From positions 81,990 to 145,989 of the forward strand of contig CAYQTE010000002.1 in NCBI GenBank assembly GCA_964420285.1: a DNA stretch of 64,000 nucleotides. Direction: 5' to 3'. Below, one piece after another: positions 9,601-17,464 of this stretch. The position numbers and the translations under genes are program-made. Source of the stretch: CAYQTE01 sp964420285. Lineage in GTDB: Bacteria; Planctomycetota; Phycisphaerae; Tepidisphaerales; Tepidisphaeraceae. The notes under the pieces were generated by a model, which had not been told where the DNA came from, made no database searches, and worked only from the letters and a program-made list of their open reading frames with translations. Within the stretch, counting starts at the first letter, position 1. Every line of letters begins with the position of its first letter.

Positions 9601-10074
9601 GGGGACGGGCAACCCGCCCTCGGCCACGTGGAAAGTTCCCTGCGTGGTGCGGCGGTCGCTCTTGGGGTTGTGCAACACGCCGTTCTTCACGCGATACGAT
9701 GTGAGCAACTGGCTGGTGAAGGAATCGCCGTCGATCGGCAGCGACAGCTCGCGCGCAATGCCAAACTGGTCGAGAACGAGCGAATTGCCCGGCAATCGCG
9801 GCGGCGCGGGGAGTTTCAGGTCGGCAAAATGCCCTTGAAGAAACGCCTCGATGCGCCGATCGGCCGGGCAGCGATGCTCGCCGAGCAATCGGGCCTTTTC
9901 CCGGAACGATTCGTGAAATCCCAGGCACAGTTCCTCAAAATCCGCCTCGCCATCGGCCGGGACGGGCAGCCCGCTGGCCAGCAGATGCAACAGCACCTGC
10001 CGCCGCCGGCTGTGCGCTTCGGAATCCCGCGCCGCTCCATCGGAAGTCAAACCCAGTTCATTGGCCAGAACCAT
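6613..10074 (-). CDS. Giant phosphotransfer enzyme, probable PPi-type phosphoenolpyruvate carboxykinase
   Basis: A 1153-residue protein starting MVLANELGLTSDG, with AGGAAAAG about 11 nt upstream; the longer upstream reading is rejected. Size and overall character fit the diphosphate-dependent PEP carboxykinases described from Propionibacterium and Entamoeba (EC 4.1.1.38, roughly 1100-1200 residues). They interconvert oxaloacetate plus PPi with PEP plus CO2 plus Pi. A glycine-rich loop CTVSGGGKSEISK lies at about residues 485-497 (K492) and may bind phosphate. Other blocks likely to be conserved are DAALDAEHWTGHSGCV and ASPRLVDGKPSKNPRYLQ. The family call rests on recalled resemblance, not a search. 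It stands alone, convergent with mlaD. Confidence 0.6.
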   Translation of the reverse strand: MVLANELGLTSDGAARDSEAHSRRRQVLLHLLASGLPVPADGEADFEELCLGFHESFREKARLLGEHRCPADRRIEAFLQGHFADLKLPAPPRLPGNSLVLDQFGIARELSLPIDGDSFTSQLLTSYRVKNGVLHNPKSDRRTTQGTFHVAEGGLPVPGDKKAVPKRVFAELFRRAVQPPGESMTLPFAARQTTPVRTFVSLLLRPIVCPEVPGVCSCKTMEIRFFAPGSLVSNLDFVESIFGNGGDPFLPRNDAALDAEHWTGHSGCVILAPHLLTATKKELGLPRYEDATERQRRDGMCWKSEKETYNDGTPFKITCRNEAGVIVTLLADNYYGYCKKEVKTQISYAANLYGNVEEEHSGGAIAFASYSFGDEYQAQSVKINGRTFEDVKRDYAEYMDIRPEGYAIDWKFPDLIYVPEDTRASTVRQQLWWAHNGREQQIPLLPGKVYMTPAGFKLRMEKHPGAPSWRIVGSRGEGTFCHKPCTVSGGGKSEISKSLRDYMIYGPIFVADLDRDLKLVDEIFTRDYSVRWRPSSANKPDYAQKPSRPVLSPERSLGSVIKLLSPSPEYTDEFNAWLASIPNYIYPIVFIIKRFCNPEWKGDWRSHFGVDIVNGFPGNELKFDGRKLIGTYLRVGLLEPAAWRTYKVRQDFAAAWKVQTEDDISASVVVPTAQLAHDVPAVRGISRKFSINCEYRLFQRPDDAIHRGLDKQTEMDLSRSDNFISNFEPLTAEQARAMVEKVTEFDQFTNPMRQIIRSCAQAGRGMVVSSASPRLVDGKPSKNPRYLQIRPDLLDPMSLYVAERGTRLFYAIPPDEPVLWPVDAVLIGRRNNPAEPAANIRGLAVYNPIHYQQLPELFMDLICSLTGKSPSTTGAGSEGALTKSPFNALRPTIDLNNALVSYILTGLGGFSTAAGFIGPRVRVDHDISLLVPEIWCRLSLEERDPEFLIREGHLEPLRDFDCQGERILASRLGYRITAKFVQRFFGRVFDNPGKVFDEAILRPETQDQAAFIDGVKNITQAQQRVAMEYLADGSIADACPPLKALLTIMATGSFEGKDAAHPDIRAMFTLDYLLGSAWYRERLKAKQRKDIALWKRHMDYLDDYTRNDATADDETHLDLPARRAHTAAELAHVSSPAYLESLVGTLGADPSAG

Positions 10075-10236
10075 TGCGTTCGTCTTTTCCTGCCCGTCAA
10101 CACGCCCAGCGCGGCGTCCATCGCCGCCCCGGCCGCCCCAAACGGCCCGGACCATCCGGGTCGCCCCGGCATGGCGTTTGGAGTTTGGGGATATTAGGCA
10201 CGAAAATCAAGTTTGGGCGGAGGAAAGAAGATCTCT

Positions 10237-10259
10237 CGCAGAGGCGCAGGGGCGCAGAG
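10237..10259. repeat. Short tandem cgcagagg-type repeat
   Basis: Imperfect tandem units of CGCAGAGG/CGCAGGGG lie in the gap downstream of a GGAGGAAAGAAGATCTC stretch. Similar degenerate units occur between genes in many planctomycete genomes. No coding signal is seen here. Confidence 0.45.
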
Positions 10260-10337
10260 TCGGGATCTTAATTCTGAGATATAGGAATTTCGGTGATTCC
10301 GGCGCGCGCGTCACTCAAGCGTCGGCCCTCTCTTTCC

Positions 10338-10363
10338 CCCTCGCCCTGTACCCAGGGAGAGGG
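10338..10363. repeat. Dispersed GGGAGAGGG palindromic repeat, copy 1
   Basis: CCCTCGCCCTG and CAGGGAGAGGG form an 11-bp inverted repeat with one mismatch around a 4-nt centre, followed by CGGGGGTGAGGGTTCTT. The same core plus G-rich tail recurs at 11355, 56952 and 57022, so this is a repeat family of the genome. It lies in the 543-bp gap 10075-10617, which has no gene. Confidence 0.75.
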
Positions 10364-10392
10364 CGGGGGTGAGGGTTCTTTGGCTGCAGATA

Positions 10393-10584
10393 AGGGGTCG
10401 GGAGTCTTTGACAAGAAATCGAAACGCGGAGCGGCGGCGTGAAGCGTTGCCACGGCGCCGGTCATTGGCCGGGGCCTTGTCGCGGCGACGGTGGGGCGGG
10501 ACAATGCCTGGCGATGCGATCGAACGGAACCGGCCCGCGGGTTGCGGCAGAATTGCAAAATCATGCTAAAGAGTCCCGACCCCT
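10393..10584. mobile_element. MITE-like element with 17-bp terminal inverted repeats
   Basis: Ends AGGGGTCGGGAGTCTTT (10393-10409) and AAAGAGTCCCGACCCCT (10568-10584) are inverted copies with one mismatch, 192 bp end to end. The GC-rich interior has further self-complementarity around GCCGGTCATTGGCCGG and no ORF. Terminal repeats of this kind are typical of non-autonomous elements mobilised by IS200-like or RAYT transposases, but no transposase is nearby. The element ends 33 bp before the TTG start of the next gene. Confidence 0.65.
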
Positions 10585-10617
10585 GAATGTTCGCAGTGCC
10601 GAATTTGGAGCCGAGAT

Positions 10618-11250
10618 TTGATAGACACGCCTAAAATCACGGAATTCTGGAACTGGTTTGCGTCCGCGTCAGGAGAAATGGTCAGACTGTACCGAGCTAA
10701 CGAATCGGCTGCGCTGGCGGCTTTGCTCCGCGATCGGGTGGAGGCAATAGTTCCCGGGGCTGCCTGGGAATTCGGGCCGGGCCCGGGAGATACGCTCTCG
10801 TTCGTGATCTCGCCGAACGGGGACCGAGATAGACTCCGTCGCACTGAGCAGGTGGTGAGTTTGGCACCCCAACTCGACGGTTGGACGTTCGCTGGTGCGA
10901 AGCCCGCAAAACAGTGGGACTTTCAGTTCGTGATGGAAAATGCGCTCGGTCAAACAGCCCCGGTCAATGCCGCGGGTTGGAGATATTCACTTGTTGCATA
11001 CGGCGAGCGGAGCTTCTTCGACATTACAATTTACGCCAACCGTATGCCCAACATGGACGACGCTGCGGCCCGATCCGCGGCCGGAATCGTACTCACGGGC
11101 GCGCTGGGTGAGAAACAATTTATTGAGAAGATCGGGCGAATTCAGGTCGAGCGGGGGTTGGGGCCACGGCCGCCCGACCGGACAGGCAACATTACGCATT
11201 TGAGGCAGCATATCGCGTCGCTTTGCAGCGCCAAGGTGGGCGATAAGTAA
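10618..11250 (+). CDS. Hypothetical protein, cytosolic, about 210 aa
   Basis: No recognised family. The reading frame is open for 210 codons and starts at TTG 10618 with GGAG about 7 nt upstream; no ATG lies near. The protein is mixed alpha/beta with no signal peptide or membrane segment. The block DTLSFVISPNGDRDRL and the phrase APQLDGWTFAGAKPAKQWD resemble DUF695-like or polymorphic-toxin-immunity-like proteins only in style. It sits alone between the MITE-like element and another palindromic repeat, which would fit recent acquisition. Composition is a little less GC-rich than its neighbours. Confidence 0.6.
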   Translation: MIDTPKITEFWNWFASASGEMVRLYRANESAALAALLRDRVEAIVPGAAWEFGPGPGDTLSFVISPNGDRDRLRRTEQVVSLAPQLDGWTFAGAKPAKQWDFQFVMENALGQTAPVNAAGWRYSLVAYGERSFFDITIYANRMPNMDDAAARSAAGIVLTGALGEKQFIEKIGRIQVERGLGPRPPDRTGNITHLRQHIASLCSAKVGDK

Positions 11251-11354
11251 ACCCCATCCTCGCGCGACAGGTAGGAATTGGCTAAGCTCCCAACGGTCGG
11301 GCAGCCAGTGGGTCAGGCGGCTGATCGGTGTGGTTGGCAGGTTGGTCACCCTAT

Positions 11355-11380
11355 CCCTCTCCCCGCCTACAGGGAGAGGG
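11355..11380. repeat. Dispersed GGGAGAGGG palindromic repeat, copy 2
   Basis: CCCTCTCCCC and GGGAGAGGG form a hairpin around GCCTACA in the 244-bp gap 11251-11494. It is the same core as the copies near 10338 and 56952 but with a different tail. Nothing else is seen in this gap. Confidence 0.7.
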
Positions 11381-11494
11381 GACAAGAGGTGAGCGGCCAA
11401 TTGCATGCACCGGCTTGGGAAATGTGCGTGAATTCAAGCCCGGCCGTTAGCGGCTCTTGACCAATCCGGGGCAAGGTGGGAGAAACACGCAGTT

Positions 11495-12340
11495 ATGAAG
11501 ATCAAGAAAGCGGTGGTGACGGCCGCCGGGCGCGGGCAGCGGGCGTTGCCGCTGCAAACGCTGGTGGATCGGGACGGGCAGGTCAAGTCGGCGTTGCAGA
11601 TCATTGTCGAGGAAGCACTCAGCGCCGAGGTGGACGAGATCGCCATCGTCCTCACGCCGGGCCAGCAGGTGGCGTACGGCGCCGCCGCCGGGCCGCATCG
11701 GCGGATGCTGCAGCTCATCGAGCAGCCGTCGCCAATTGGATACGCCCATGCGCTCTACTGCGCCCGTGATTTTGTCGGCGGTGAGGCGTTCCTGCATTTG
11801 GTGAGCGATCACCTTTACATCAGCACCGGGCCGCAAAGGTGCGCACAACAGCTTGTCGAGTTGGCCAAGGCCGAAAGTTGCAGCGTCTCGGCCGTGCAGG
11901 CGACGCGCGAGAGCATGCTGCCGTATTACGGGGCGATCGGCGGCCGGCGCGTGGCCAAGCAGAATCACGTCTATGAAATTGAGACGATCCTGGAGAAGCC
12001 GACGCCCACCGAGGCCGAGCAGTCGCTGGTGATTCCCGGACTGAGGGCGGGGCATTATCTGTGCTTTTTCGGCATGCACGTGCTGACGCCCGGCGTGATG
12101 GAATTGCTGGGCGAACTGGTGAACAAGCAAGCTGGATTGCCCCTGTCGGCGGCGCTGGATGCCCTGGCGCGCAAGGAGCGCTATCTGGCCATCGAAGTGC
12201 AGGGGCGGCGGCACAATATCGGGGTGAAGTACGGCCTGCTGATGGCGCAGCTCGCATTGGCGCTGGACGGCGGGGAGCGCGAGGAGGTGCTGGCGCAGTT
12301 GGTGGACCTGCTTGCGGCGCGCGAGCGGGATCAGAAATAA
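11495..12340 (+). CDS. Nucleotidyltransferase, UTP-glucose-1-phosphate uridylyltransferase (GalU)-like
   Basis: A 281-residue NTP_transferase-fold protein. It opens MKIKKAVVTAAGRGQRALPLQ, a variant of the nucleotide-binding GxGxR loop. It then has IVEEALSAEVDEIAIVLTPGQ, the metal-site region HLVSDHLYI in the position of the usual DD/DH motif, and a C-terminal block (VQGRRHNIGVKYGLLMAQ) of GalU type. Such enzymes make UDP-sugars from sugar-1-phosphates. The loop lacks the usual T-R-x-x-P and lysine pattern, so activity is less certain than fold. The stop is 21 nt before the next gene, a sugar kinase/UDP-sugar pyrophosphorylase fusion, which implies an operon. Confidence 0.8.
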   Translation: MKIKKAVVTAAGRGQRALPLQTLVDRDGQVKSALQIIVEEALSAEVDEIAIVLTPGQQVAYGAAAGPHRRMLQLIEQPSPIGYAHALYCARDFVGGEAFLHLVSDHLYISTGPQRCAQQLVELAKAESCSVSAVQATRESMLPYYGAIGGRRVAKQNHVYEIETILEKPTPTEAEQSLVIPGLRAGHYLCFFGMHVLTPGVMELLGELVNKQAGLPLSAALDALARKERYLAIEVQGRRHNIGVKYGLLMAQLALALDGGEREEVLAQLVDLLAARERDQK

Positions 12341-12361
12341 TTCATCGTCGAAATCACTCCT

Positions 12362-15300
12362 ATGTCAGGCACGCTGCGAAGCATCATCACATCCGAAGAC
12401 CCGCGGGTTCGCGATACGGCGCTGGAGGCGTTCGCTCGCAACGCCAGCGCGGCGGAACTTCTGGCCGAGTGCGACGACCTGGACCGTTTCCGCCGGATCG
12501 AGGGGAATCTGTATCACCGCGTGCGGGCGCTGTTCTTCCTTTACGCGATCCATCGCTTCCATCTCCCGCCCAAGCTGCCGCCGGAGGCGCGCGGGAGCGT
12601 GCCGTTCGAGGGTTACAATCATCTTCTGCTGCGTCGCTTCGACGAGGGAATTGACGTGTTCCTCGCCAGCCAGACGCGCAACGGGCCCAACGATTCAATC
12701 AGCAGCGCGCTGGCCGCCGCCTATAAAGACCTGGCGTTTCAAACCTTGGCCAATCAGGTCCGCCGCAGCGTCCGGAGCGTGCGCGGGAATCAGTGGATGT
12801 TCCGCATCGGGCATCCGGCCGACGTGCCGCTGCGTCTGCGGCCGGAGCTATTGCAGCAATCCGCCGATGGAACATATCCGATCCTCAGCGAAAAGACGCC
12901 GGTGCGGATGGACCTGTCGCACAGCGCCTGGAGCGATATTTTCTTTCTGGGGATGGATTATCCGCAGGGCGCGCGGGTGCTGAACGTGAGCATCGACCTT
13001 GCGGTCCACGGCCGCGATCCGACGCCCCGGCCGCCCGTCGAGGCGTATCTGCGCGTGATCGACGTGCCGGTGATCCGCCTGGTGAGCGTTGATCTGGCCG
13101 CCAGCGCCGACGTGGACAATCTCCCGGAGATGTTCGATTTTGGGAAGGATTATCTGGGATTGCTGAAGGCGGCGGTGATCGCGTCGGGGATCGTACCGCC
13201 GGGAATGGAAGGGTCCGGGCAGAGTTTGTCAGACTTGCTGGCCCGGCTGGTGGGGCCGGGTATGGGGTTGGAAATCGTCAGCAGCGTGAACAATATTCCC
13301 AAGGGTTCGCGATTGGCGGTTTCGACGAATCTGCTGGGGTCGCTGATTGCGGTGTGCATGCGCGCGACGTGTCAGGCGGCATCGCTGACCGGAGAACTGG
13401 CCGAGCACGAACGCAGGCTGGTCGCGGCGCGGGCCATCCTGGGCGAGTGGATCGGCGGCAGCGGCGGCGGCTGGCAGGATTCCGGCGGGATATGGCCGGG
13501 CATCAAGCTCATTGAAGGGGCCGCGGCACAGCCGGGCGATCCGGAATTCGGCATCAGCCGCGGCCGGTTGCTTCCCAATCATCGCATCCTGAATAACGAG
13601 GATGCGCCGGAAAATGTCCGCCAACAGTTGCAGGAAAGCCTGGTGCTGGTACACGGCGGGATGGCGCAGAATGTGGGACCGATCCTCGAGATGGTCACGG
13701 AGAAATACCTTTTGCGCAGCGGAATCGAATGGATCGCGCGCAATCAGGCCGGGGCGATTGTTGATCGCATTCTCGCGGCACTGAAGAAGCAGGATGTAAA
13801 GGCGATCGGGTCGGCCACGACGGAGAACTTTTTCGGCCCGTTGCAGGCGATCATTCCTTGGGCCAGCACGTTTTACACCGAGACATTGATAAGCAGGACG
13901 CGGGAGAAATTCGGCGAGGGGTTCTGGGGGTTCTGGATGCTCGGCGGCATGTCCGGCGGCGGGATGGGATTCATTTTCGATCCGCGGCGCAAGGCCGAAG
14001 CGCAGGCATTTTTGCAGATGATGATGAGCCAGACGCGCCAGGAGTTGAAGCACGCATTGCCGTTTGCGATGGAACCTGTCGTCTATGACTTTGCGATCAA
14101 CGCGCACGGAACCTTCGCCCGGCTGCTCAAGGATGATCAGGCTCTGCTGCCAGCGCCGTATTACGCGATGGTCGTCCCGCGATTGCTGCGCGTGGACCCG
14201 AGGCTGTTGACCAAAGTGCAGACGGCGGAACTGGATCGTTTCGCCACGGCCGCAAGATCGCGCACCGAACTGGCCGGAATGGTGAATACGCTCTTTGACC
14301 GCCTTTTTGTCCGCCAGGGCACGGCCGGCGGCACGGGGCAGGATTTGGCCACGCTTCTGCAGGAGAACGGATTTGATCGCGAGCAGCACGAGCGGATCGT
14401 TTCGGAACTCAAGAGCGGCCGGATCGGGCTGGCGCAAAATCGGCTGCCCAGTTCGACGACGATTGCGGATGTGAAGGCCGAGGACGTGATCGATGTCACG
14501 CGTGGATCGAGCGGCGACGACGTGCGTCGCGGCCTGGCGGCGCTCGGGGCGGGTGAAGTGGCCGTGCTGTCGCTGGCGGCGGGCGCGGGAAGCCGCTGGA
14601 CGCAGGGCGCCGGCGTGGTCAAGGCGCTGCATCCGTTCTGCAAGCTCAGCGGGCGGCATCGCTCGTTTGTGGAAGTTCACCTGGCCAAGAGCCGCAAGAT
14701 CGCCGCGTTGGCCGGGGTCGAGATTCCGCACATCTTCACGACCAGTTATCTCACTCACGAGCCGATCGCGGCGTATCTGACGGCGCAGGGCAATTATGGA
14801 TATTCCGGGCCGTTGCTTTTGTCGCCGGGACATGCGGTGGGGCTGAGGTTGATTCCGACGCTGCGGGATTTGCGGTTTGCCTGGGAGGAGATGCCGCAAA
14901 AGTTGCTCGATGAGCAGCAGCAGAAGATGCGGGAGAGTGTTCACGCGGCCCTGATCGACTGGGCGCGAACGGCCGGCGAGGCGTCGGATTACACCGATAA
15001 TCTGCCACTCCAGTGCATGCACCCGGTGGGGCACTGGTATGAGATGCCCAATCTTCTGCTCAACGGCACGCTGGAAACGCTTTTGCGCCAGCGGCCGGGG
15101 CTGAAATACATCATGCTGCACAACATCGACACGCTGGGGGCGAATGTCGATCCGGGCCTGCTTGGGCTGCACATCCGACAGGGCGCATCCTTGAGCTTCG
15201 AGGTGATCACCCGCCGGCTGGAAGACCGCGGCGGCGGATTGGCGCGGGTCGATGGCCGCGTCCGTCTGCTCGAAGGGCTGGCCATGCCGCGCGAGGAGGA

Positions 15301-15679
15301 TGAGTTCGCACTCTCGTACTACAACACGATGACGACGTGGATCGATCTCGACAAGCTTCTGGCCGCCTTCGGATTAACGCGGGCGGACCTCGAAAACCAG
15401 CCGAAGGTTGCCACCGCGATCCGCGATTTGGCGGCGAGAATGCCGACGTACATCACGCTCAAGGACGTGAAGAAGCGCTGGGGCCACGGCCAGGAGGACG
15501 TGTTCCCGGTGGCCCAGTTCGAGAAACTCTGGAGCGACATGACCGCCCTGGCCGACGTCGCCAGCAAATTCTTTGTGGTGCCGAGAATGCGCGGCGCGCA
15601 GCTCAAAGACCAGGCCCAACTCGACGGCTGGCTCCGCGACGGCACGGCGGAGTATGTGGAAGGGCTGTGCAGGTTTTGA
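12362..15679 (+). CDS. Fusion of fucokinase-like GHMP kinase and UDP-sugar pyrophosphorylase domains
   Basis: A 1105-residue protein with two recognisable halves. Residues about 165-440 follow the L-fucokinase/GHMP pattern, with a GHMP glycine-loop position at 313-322 reading PKGSRLAVST and a second block GGGWQDSGGIWPGIK near 371. The loop lacks the normal GLGTSS glycines and serines, so kinase activity may be lost. Residues about 730-1050 are UDPGP-family pyrophosphorylase: LAAGAGSRWTQG at 738, LLLSPGHAVGL, and MLHNIDTLGANVDP. The first 160 residues are helical and unassigned. The probable role is salvage or activation of a sugar to UDP-sugar. Domain order is the reverse of Bacteroides Fkp. 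Confidence 0.75.
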   Translation: MSGTLRSIITSEDPRVRDTALEAFARNASAAELLAECDDLDRFRRIEGNLYHRVRALFFLYAIHRFHLPPKLPPEARGSVPFEGYNHLLLRRFDEGIDVFLASQTRNGPNDSISSALAAAYKDLAFQTLANQVRRSVRSVRGNQWMFRIGHPADVPLRLRPELLQQSADGTYPILSEKTPVRMDLSHSAWSDIFFLGMDYPQGARVLNVSIDLAVHGRDPTPRPPVEAYLRVIDVPVIRLVSVDLAASADVDNLPEMFDFGKDYLGLLKAAVIASGIVPPGMEGSGQSLSDLLARLVGPGMGLEIVSSVNNIPKGSRLAVSTNLLGSLIAVCMRATCQAASLTGELAEHERRLVAARAILGEWIGGSGGGWQDSGGIWPGIKLIEGAAAQPGDPEFGISRGRLLPNHRILNNEDAPENVRQQLQESLVLVHGGMAQNVGPILEMVTEKYLLRSGIEWIARNQAGAIVDRILAALKKQDVKAIGSATTENFFGPLQAIIPWASTFYTETLISRTREKFGEGFWGFWMLGGMSGGGMGFIFDPRRKAEAQAFLQMMMSQTRQELKHALPFAMEPVVYDFAINAHGTFARLLKDDQALLPAPYYAMVVPRLLRVDPRLLTKVQTAELDRFATAARSRTELAGMVNTLFDRLFVRQGTAGGTGQDLATLLQENGFDREQHERIVSELKSGRIGLAQNRLPSSTTIADVKAEDVIDVTRGSSGDDVRRGLAALGAGEVAVLSLAAGAGSRWTQGAGVVKALHPFCKLSGRHRSFVEVHLAKSRKIAALAGVEIPHIFTTSYLTHEPIAAYLTAQGNYGYSGPLLLSPGHAVGLRLIPTLRDLRFAWEEMPQKLLDEQQQKMRESVHAALIDWARTAGEASDYTDNLPLQCMHPVGHWYEMPNLLLNGTLETLLRQRPGLKYIMLHNIDTLGANVDPGLLGLHIRQGASLSFEVITRRLEDRGGGLARVDGRVRLLEGLAMPREEDEFALSYYNTMTTWIDLDKLLAAFGLTRADLENQPKVATAIRDLAARMPTYITLKDVKKRWGHGQEDVFPVAQFEKLWSDMTALADVASKFFVVPRMRGAQLKDQAQLDGWLRDGTAEYVEGLCRF

Positions 15680-15762
15680 GGTTGCGCGGGTGCGTCACTG
15701 GCGGTATCGGCGCGGGATCGGATTTGTCATTTTACACCACTTGTGTGACTAATAGTATTCAT

Positions 15763-16266
15763 TCACGTCACTGTCCAGGGAAGGTTCTGCGAGCTGTTCA
15801 TATCCACGACTTGCGGGCTTGGATCTATGGCCTTGATCAACTGCCTGAGTCGTTGCAAGACATTGGCCCGATTGATGAGCGCCGGGAAGAGGACCGAAGT
15901 TGTCGCGGGCTGCTCCATATGCAGCACAATACGAAGGTTAGCACAGTCAAGACTCGCCTCAGCAGCCCGCTGCTCGCCCCCCGCCGCGCGAACCCTGGCC
16001 GTTGCCAACCCGGCGAGAGTGTCACGCACTTTTGCGGCCACCGTGTCGGCCAGTTCGAGTGCGGTTGTTCGGCAGCCGGGTCGATAGTCTTTTATCTCAA
16101 TCAGCCAACAACATATCGCCAAGTTGACCGCGAGAATATCAACCGCTTTCGCACCGCCGCAAACGTGTTGGAAGTCCCGCACATGAAAAAGCCACTGGTC
16201 ATATTTTTCGGCGAGCCAGTTCTTTGGAAAGACGAAGGTCAAGTTGCCCTCTTCGATGCTCGGCAT
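15763..16266 (-). CDS. PD-(D/E)XK nuclease-like partner of the AAA ATPase
   Basis: A 167-residue protein. The stretch AVDILAV (D43) followed 14 residues later by WLIEIKDYR (E57, K59) matches the D...ExK signature of restriction-like nucleases. The core is flanked by an N-terminal FPKNWLAEKYDQW block and ELADTVAAKVRDTLAGL, which looks like a conserved helix. No signal or membrane segment. Its ATG overlaps the stop of the ATPase by one base (TAATG), so the two are made together. That is the layout of two-gene defence modules. The nuclease call is motif-based inference; the family has no name I can give. Confidence 0.6.
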   Translation of the reverse strand: MPSIEEGNLTFVFPKNWLAEKYDQWLFHVRDFQHVCGGAKAVDILAVNLAICCWLIEIKDYRPGCRTTALELADTVAAKVRDTLAGLATARVRAAGGEQRAAEASLDCANLRIVLHMEQPATTSVLFPALINRANVLQRLRQLIKAIDPSPQVVDMNSSQNLPWTVT

Positions 16267-17315
16267 TACCTGGTCTCCTCTTTGATATACCGATCCGACT
16301 GACTCAGCTCTTCTTGCAGGGCGTCAATCGTTCCTATGTCATCCACCGTATCACCCTGCTGAACCGTAACGCCGTTTTCGCCGAGGTGCAGGCCAAAGAA
16401 GCGCGCGGCGACAGGCTGAAATTCTGGGGATTTCAGCAGGATGTCAAGTTCCCGGATCAAGAACAGGCTGTGACTGGCCACAAACACCTGGATTCCCGAC
16501 TGGCACAATTGCAAGATGGTTCGAGCAACTTGCTTGATAACTTTGGGATTCAGATTGGCTTCCGGTTCGTCCCAGAACAACGAGCCAGCGCCGATCAGGG
16601 AGCCGGTGGCGATGAGGCGAGCGATCATGGCCACTTTACGCAGGCCTTCGGCAACGAGATGAGCTTCCAGTTTGCCGTCTTTCGTCTTCACGTAAAACCG
16701 CCCGTCCTCGAGTACGACATTGCCGCCGAGTTGCTCCTCAAGCGGTTCCAGCAACTGCTTGATCTCCGTCAGTCGCGGCCCTTTCGCCAGGGGCGCCCCA
16801 AGAAGTATGCAGGTATCCCGCCAAGTTTCCTCGAACGGCAGATCAGTCGTCTCGTAGAGCGAAACGAATCCGGGGAAAATCGACAGGAGTTCCCGTGTCG
16901 GAAGATAGACCGGCGGCTGGCCTTCCCACTTCGTCGGGAGTGTTTCGATAGTCACCTCCGTTTTGTTCTTTGTATTGAACGAAAAACCCAGCCTGAGCGG
17001 CCTTTTCTTGAACCGCGCCTCGATTTCGCAACGTTGGACGCCTTGATGTCGCCGCGTCAATCGGCCCAATTCATCGGGCCTGAAGACGCCCCGCAACTTT
17101 TTCGTAATTGCCGTTTCCAGATAGCTCTTCGTGGGTGTGGATGAGCCAGAGTCCTTCTCGCCTTTTGCACTCACGGCCGCCACCGTATACGCGGTCTTGA
17201 GAAAGTGCGATTTGCCCGCTCCATTTTCGCCAAGCACGACGTTCAGGCCCTCTGCCAACGCAAAATTCGCCTCAGAGAAAACAGTCATGTTCTTGAGAAT
17301 CAATCCTGTCAGCAT
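16266..17315 (-). CDS. AAA/ABC-type ATPase (AAA_15/AAA_21, OLD-like)
   Basis: A 349-residue soluble ATPase from ATG 17315 (MLTGLILKNMTVFSEANFAL). Walker A is GENGAGKS at 29-36, Walker B is LFWDEPEANLNP, and a switch His lies in VASHSLFLIRE. This is the arrangement of AAA_15/AAA_21 and OLD-family ATPases, with no TOPRIM domain attached. Such proteins often drive nucleases in phage-defence systems. The gene is followed immediately, with a one-base overlap, by a PD-(D/E)XK-like protein. The 149 bp upstream separate it from the quinone reductase and would hold its promoter. Confidence 0.8.
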   Translation of the reverse strand: MLTGLILKNMTVFSEANFALAEGLNVVLGENGAGKSHFLKTAYTVAAVSAKGEKDSGSSTPTKSYLETAITKKLRGVFRPDELGRLTRRHQGVQRCEIEARFKKRPLRLGFSFNTKNKTEVTIETLPTKWEGQPPVYLPTRELLSIFPGFVSLYETTDLPFEETWRDTCILLGAPLAKGPRLTEIKQLLEPLEEQLGGNVVLEDGRFYVKTKDGKLEAHLVAEGLRKVAMIARLIATGSLIGAGSLFWDEPEANLNPKVIKQVARTILQLCQSGIQVFVASHSLFLIRELDILLKSPEFQPVAARFFGLHLGENGVTVQQGDTVDDIGTIDALQEELSQSDRYIKEETR

Positions 17316-17464
17316 CCGTGTTCTCCCGTTTCGCCAAATATCATCCAATGTGCTGGCGCCAGCATCGTCGCCACGGCGCTCTCGACACCGTAATCGTACC
17401 AACTCCCTGCCCAAGAGAACATGCCGCCGAACCCGATCGTTCGACCGTGCCCGACGCGCGACCG

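Noticed and set aside
13229..15172. 647-codon open frame on the minus strand
   Set aside because: Lies wholly opposite the kinase/pyrophosphorylase fusion and shows only Arg/Gln/His-rich, family-free sequence. Typical antisense shadow in GC-rich coding DNA.
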